Assembly (NCBI GenBank): GCA_946885755.1
Contig: CAMPHB010000034.1
Span: 1-9,016 of the forward strand
DNA from: an uncultured Methylophaga sp.
GTDB lineage: Bacteria; Pseudomonadota; Gammaproteobacteria; Nitrosococcales; Methylophagaceae
Reading direction: 5' to 3'
DNA length: 9,016 nt
Below the pieces are notes generated by a model, which made no database searches, had not been told where the DNA came from, and saw nothing but the letters and a program-made list of their open reading frames with translations. Shown here piece after piece: positions 6,688-9,016 of the stretch; within the stretch, counting starts at the first letter, position 1; every line of letters starts with the position of its first letter. Both the position numbers and the translations under genes were made by a program.

Positions 6688-8832
6688 ATGTTTACCAAAA
6701 ACAAATTGGCCGTGCTGCTGGGTGCAGCATTGGCTACGCTGCCCATGGCAGCAACGGCAGAAGATGCCGATGTGGTCAGTATTCCCAGCCTGACCGTTAC
6801 CGCTGATCCGCTCGGCGCCCGCAGTCCCGATGAGTTAATTCTGCCAGTCAGCGTTTTGGCTGATGAGGAACTGGATAAAAAGCGCGCGGGCACGCTGGGC
6901 GAAACCTTGGATGGCCTGCCGGGTGTTGCCAATTCCGATTTTGGCCCCGGTGTCGGCCGGCCGGTAGTTCGTGGTCTGCAGGGATCACGGGTACAAGTGC
7001 TGGAAGATGGCCTGAAAACCGTCGATGTATCCGGTGAAGGTGGCGATCACACTATTGCCATTGACCCCAACCGCGCAGAACAAATCGAAGTATTCCGCGG
7101 CCCCGCCACCCTGCTCTATGGCAGCGGTGCAGCAGGCGGTGTTATCAATGTCAAAAGTGACCGTTTTAACCCCGAGTTTGGCGATGCACCGCGCGTCAAT
7201 GGTGAGATGGGCTATGGCTTTAATGGTGACGAACGCCGTGGTCGTTTAGGACTGGAATTACCGGTTACCGATAGTTTTGTCTTACGCACCGATTACAGTC
7301 TGCGCCGCAGTCATGATTTTGATATTGATGGCTTTCAACAGCGCGGCCAGACGGTTGGTGATAAAGACACACTGCAAAACAGCGCCACCGATACCGATGC
7401 GTTTTCGGTGACTGGTTTGTTTAAAGGTGACTGGGGCCATGCCGGTTTAGGTTACAGCCGCTGGCGGACCAATTATGGTATTCCAGAAGTGACTTTGGGC
7501 ATTGGTGAAGAAGAGCAGGAACAAATCCGCGCAGATTACGATCGCATTGATTTTCGCAGTGAATTCAATGATCCACTGCCCGGCTTTGCAAGCGCCCGGT
7601 TGAAAATGGCCTATACCGAGTTTAACCAGCAAGAAGTTGGTACTGAGCTGGATAATGGTCAGTTTGTTGAAAGCGAAGCTGAAACCAGCTTTGAAAATGA
7701 TGAAACCGATCTGCGTCTGGAAATGGTGCATTTGCCAATTGGTTTATGGCAGGGCGTACTGGGTCTGCAATTTAACGATCGCGATTTCCAGGCCGATGGC
7801 AGCGGTCACGGCCACGGCCACGGCCACGGCGGTCATGATCACGGCAGTGAAGACTTCTATGTTCGGGCCAATAAAACCCAGTCGTTTGGTGCCTTTTTGC
7901 TGGAAGAGTTGCCGACTGATTTCGGCCGGCTGGAATTTGCCGCCCGTATCGATCACGTAGACTCTGATCCGCAAGCTTTAGATGAAGAACGCCATATTGA
8001 ACTGCCCGGTGGTGTTGAACTGGAACAGGCAGCCGACATCGGCGATCGCAGCTTCACACCGTTCAGTTTATCGGCAGGTTCTATCATTGATTTGGATGCC
8101 AGACATCATCTGCGGTTAGCCGTCACCCGCTCGCAGCGGGCGCCTTCAGCTGAGCAGCTTTATGCGTTTGGCAGTCATGCGGCAGCAGGTACGCTGGAAA
8201 TCGGTGATCCGAACCTTGATGAAGAAACTTATACAAATTTTGAAATCGGTCTGGATCGTCATGCCGGTATATTCCGCTTTGATGCGACACTGTTTTATAA
8301 CCGCGTTAAAGACTTTATTTATCTGGAAGCACAAGATGATGGCACTGGCAATGCGGTGACCGTTGACGGCGATACGCTGGTGTTTAATGAACAGGATGAT
8401 GCGGAGTTTTATGGCGCAGAATTTACCGCTATTGCCGATTTGATTGAAGGTCCGGTGCCTTTGAGTGTCCGTTTCAGCGGTGACCATGTTCGCGGTAAGT
8501 TGCGTGATGGTGGTGATTTACCGCGCATCAGTCCAACCCGTCTGGGTGTCGGTTTCGATACCGGCTATGGTGATTGGGATCTGAGCGTTGATTACCGCCG
8601 GGTATTTAAACAAACCAAAACCGCAGTGGCTGAAGACAATACCAGTGGCTACAATCTGGTGTCGTTTGATTTATTCTGGCGACCAGCCAGCTTCAATGGC
8701 GGTGAGGTATTTATTCAGGGCCGAAACCTGCTGAATGAGGATGGCCGCCGGCATACCAGCTTCCTGAAAGATGAAGCACCGATCAGTGGTCGCACTATCA
8801 TGACCGGTGTGCGATTTGATTTTGGCGGTTAA
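6688..8832 (+). CDS. TonB-dependent outer-membrane receptor, ZnuD-like (putative zinc/metal uptake)
   Basis: The 714-residue precursor has a signal peptide (1-24, probable cleavage ATA/ED) and a TonB-box-like SLTVTA at 34-39. A plug domain (about 45-160) contains LPGVANSDFGPGVGRPVVRG, then DHTIAIDP and IEVFRGPATLLYGSGAAGG. The 22-strand barrel follows and ends in GRNLLNEDGR...GVRFDFGG. The plug resembles that of ZnuD zinc receptors. Residues 372-389 are a His/Gly insert with six histidines (GHGHGHGHGGHDHG), fitting the His-rich extracellular loop of that family. The likely job is energised uptake of zinc, or of another metal or metallophore, across the outer membrane. AGGA (6677-6680) lies seven bases before the ATG. 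A small exported protein precedes it and a terminator follows. No clear Zur or Fur box was found; the substrate is inferred. Confidence 0.9.
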   Translation: MFTKNKLAVLLGAALATLPMAATAEDADVVSIPSLTVTADPLGARSPDELILPVSVLADEELDKKRAGTLGETLDGLPGVANSDFGPGVGRPVVRGLQGSRVQVLEDGLKTVDVSGEGGDHTIAIDPNRAEQIEVFRGPATLLYGSGAAGGVINVKSDRFNPEFGDAPRVNGEMGYGFNGDERRGRLGLELPVTDSFVLRTDYSLRRSHDFDIDGFQQRGQTVGDKDTLQNSATDTDAFSVTGLFKGDWGHAGLGYSRWRTNYGIPEVTLGIGEEEQEQIRADYDRIDFRSEFNDPLPGFASARLKMAYTEFNQQEVGTELDNGQFVESEAETSFENDETDLRLEMVHLPIGLWQGVLGLQFNDRDFQADGSGHGHGHGHGGHDHGSEDFYVRANKTQSFGAFLLEELPTDFGRLEFAARIDHVDSDPQALDEERHIELPGGVELEQAADIGDRSFTPFSLSAGSIIDLDARHHLRLAVTRSQRAPSAEQLYAFGSHAAAGTLEIGDPNLDEETYTNFEIGLDRHAGIFRFDATLFYNRVKDFIYLEAQDDGTGNAVTVDGDTLVFNEQDDAEFYGAEFTAIADLIEGPVPLSVRFSGDHVRGKLRDGGDLPRISPTRLGVGFDTGYGDWDLSVDYRRVFKQTKTAVAEDNTSGYNLVSFDLFWRPASFNGGEVFIQGRNLLNEDGRRHTSFLKDEAPISGRTIMTGVRFDFGG
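7804..7842 (+). repeat. Hexanucleotide repeat coding the His/Gly loop
   Basis: Gly-His pairs are coded by GGTCAC followed by three exact GGCCAC units (7810-7827), then GGC GGT CAT GAT CAC. Because the unit is six bases, gain or loss by slippage would change the number of Gly-His pairs without shifting the frame. Confidence 0.8.
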
Positions 8833-8855
8833 TTGCCGTTAAGTGTTGAACCCGT

Positions 8856-8897
8856 AAAAGCCCGGTCATCAACATTGGCCGGGCTTTTTTATTTTTA
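8856..8897 (+). terminator. Rho-independent terminator after the receptor gene
   Basis: AAAAGCCCGG (8856-8865) pairs exactly with CCGGGCTTTT (8879-8888), and two more pairs (U-G and C-G) extend inward to a nine-base loop. A T-rich tract (8885-8897, broken by one A) follows. It lies 23 bases after the receptor stop and probably ends the unit that includes dapE and the small protein. The A-run on the 5' side makes it possibly active in both directions. Confidence 0.92.
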
Positions 8898-9016
8898 ATA
8901 GTCAAAACGTAATAAATTTGCTAGTTTTCTATCATTAAAGTACACATTAAAAGTTATATTACTTTCACAATATGCTGTATTTAAGATTTAGTATTAAAAT
9001 CCATTAACATCTTTCT
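8898..9016. other. AT-rich non-coding tail
   Basis: No reading frame of note on either strand. The base composition is clearly more AT-rich than the coding parts. A possible promoter pointing right is TTCACA (8964-8969) with TTTAGT (8987-8992) at a 17-bp spacer; it matches five and four of six consensus bases and would serve a gene beyond the window. AAAGTA (8937-8942) and TACTTT (8960-8965) form a short inverted repeat of unknown meaning. Confidence 0.3.

Noticed and set aside
7447..7974. Antisense open frames within the receptor gene (94 and 76 residues), and others like them across the window
   Set aside because: They mirror strong coding frames, show no recognisable domains or ribosome sites, and are expected by chance opposite long genes.

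Overview
The window looks like a housekeeping stretch of a gammaproteobacterial chromosome of medium GC content. This rests on the dapC-dapD-arsC(yffB)-dapE gene set, the moeA-ttcA pair, and a TonB-dependent receptor with a classic outer-membrane signal peptide. I cannot name the genus; a marine or methylotrophic gammaproteobacterium is a guess. There is no insertion sequence, prophage, CRISPR array, tRNA or rRNA.

Layout. Bases 1-153 are the 3' end of moeA (molybdenum cofactor). It overlaps the start of ttcA (tRNA 2-thiocytidine synthesis) by one base. ttcA runs convergently into a minus-strand pair: an EamA/DMT-type permease and, downstream of it, a glyoxalase-fold (VOC) protein. The 269-bp gap between the convergent genes is AT-rich. 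It carries a perfect DnaA box, several near-consensus boxes, a perfect IHF consensus, an inverted repeat and an imperfect long direct repeat. The permease and dapC diverge from a 72-bp region holding two outward-facing -10 elements in an inverted repeat. Then come dapC, dapD, a palindromic intergenic repeat, an ArsC/Spx-like reductase and dapE, which supply three of the steps of the succinylase branch of lysine/meso-diaminopimelate synthesis. Two bases after dapE starts a 96-residue His-containing exported protein, followed by a 714-residue ZnuD-like TonB-dependent receptor with a His/Gly-rich extracellular insert. A strong rho-independent terminator closes the unit at about 8897, and the last 120 bp are AT-rich and non-coding.

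How the genes fit together. DapC, DapD and DapE form one pathway; DapE is a zinc enzyme, and a putative zinc (or other metal) uptake module lies directly behind it. The leader of the receptor gene can fold into a two-tier RNA structure whose outer 15-bp stem pairs the receptor's Shine-Dalgarno sequence with the last codons of the 96-residue gene. That suggests translational coupling or riboregulation.

Most worth following up: the DnaA/IHF cluster (origin-like or DnaA-titrating), and the SD-sequestering structure between the small exported protein and the receptor.
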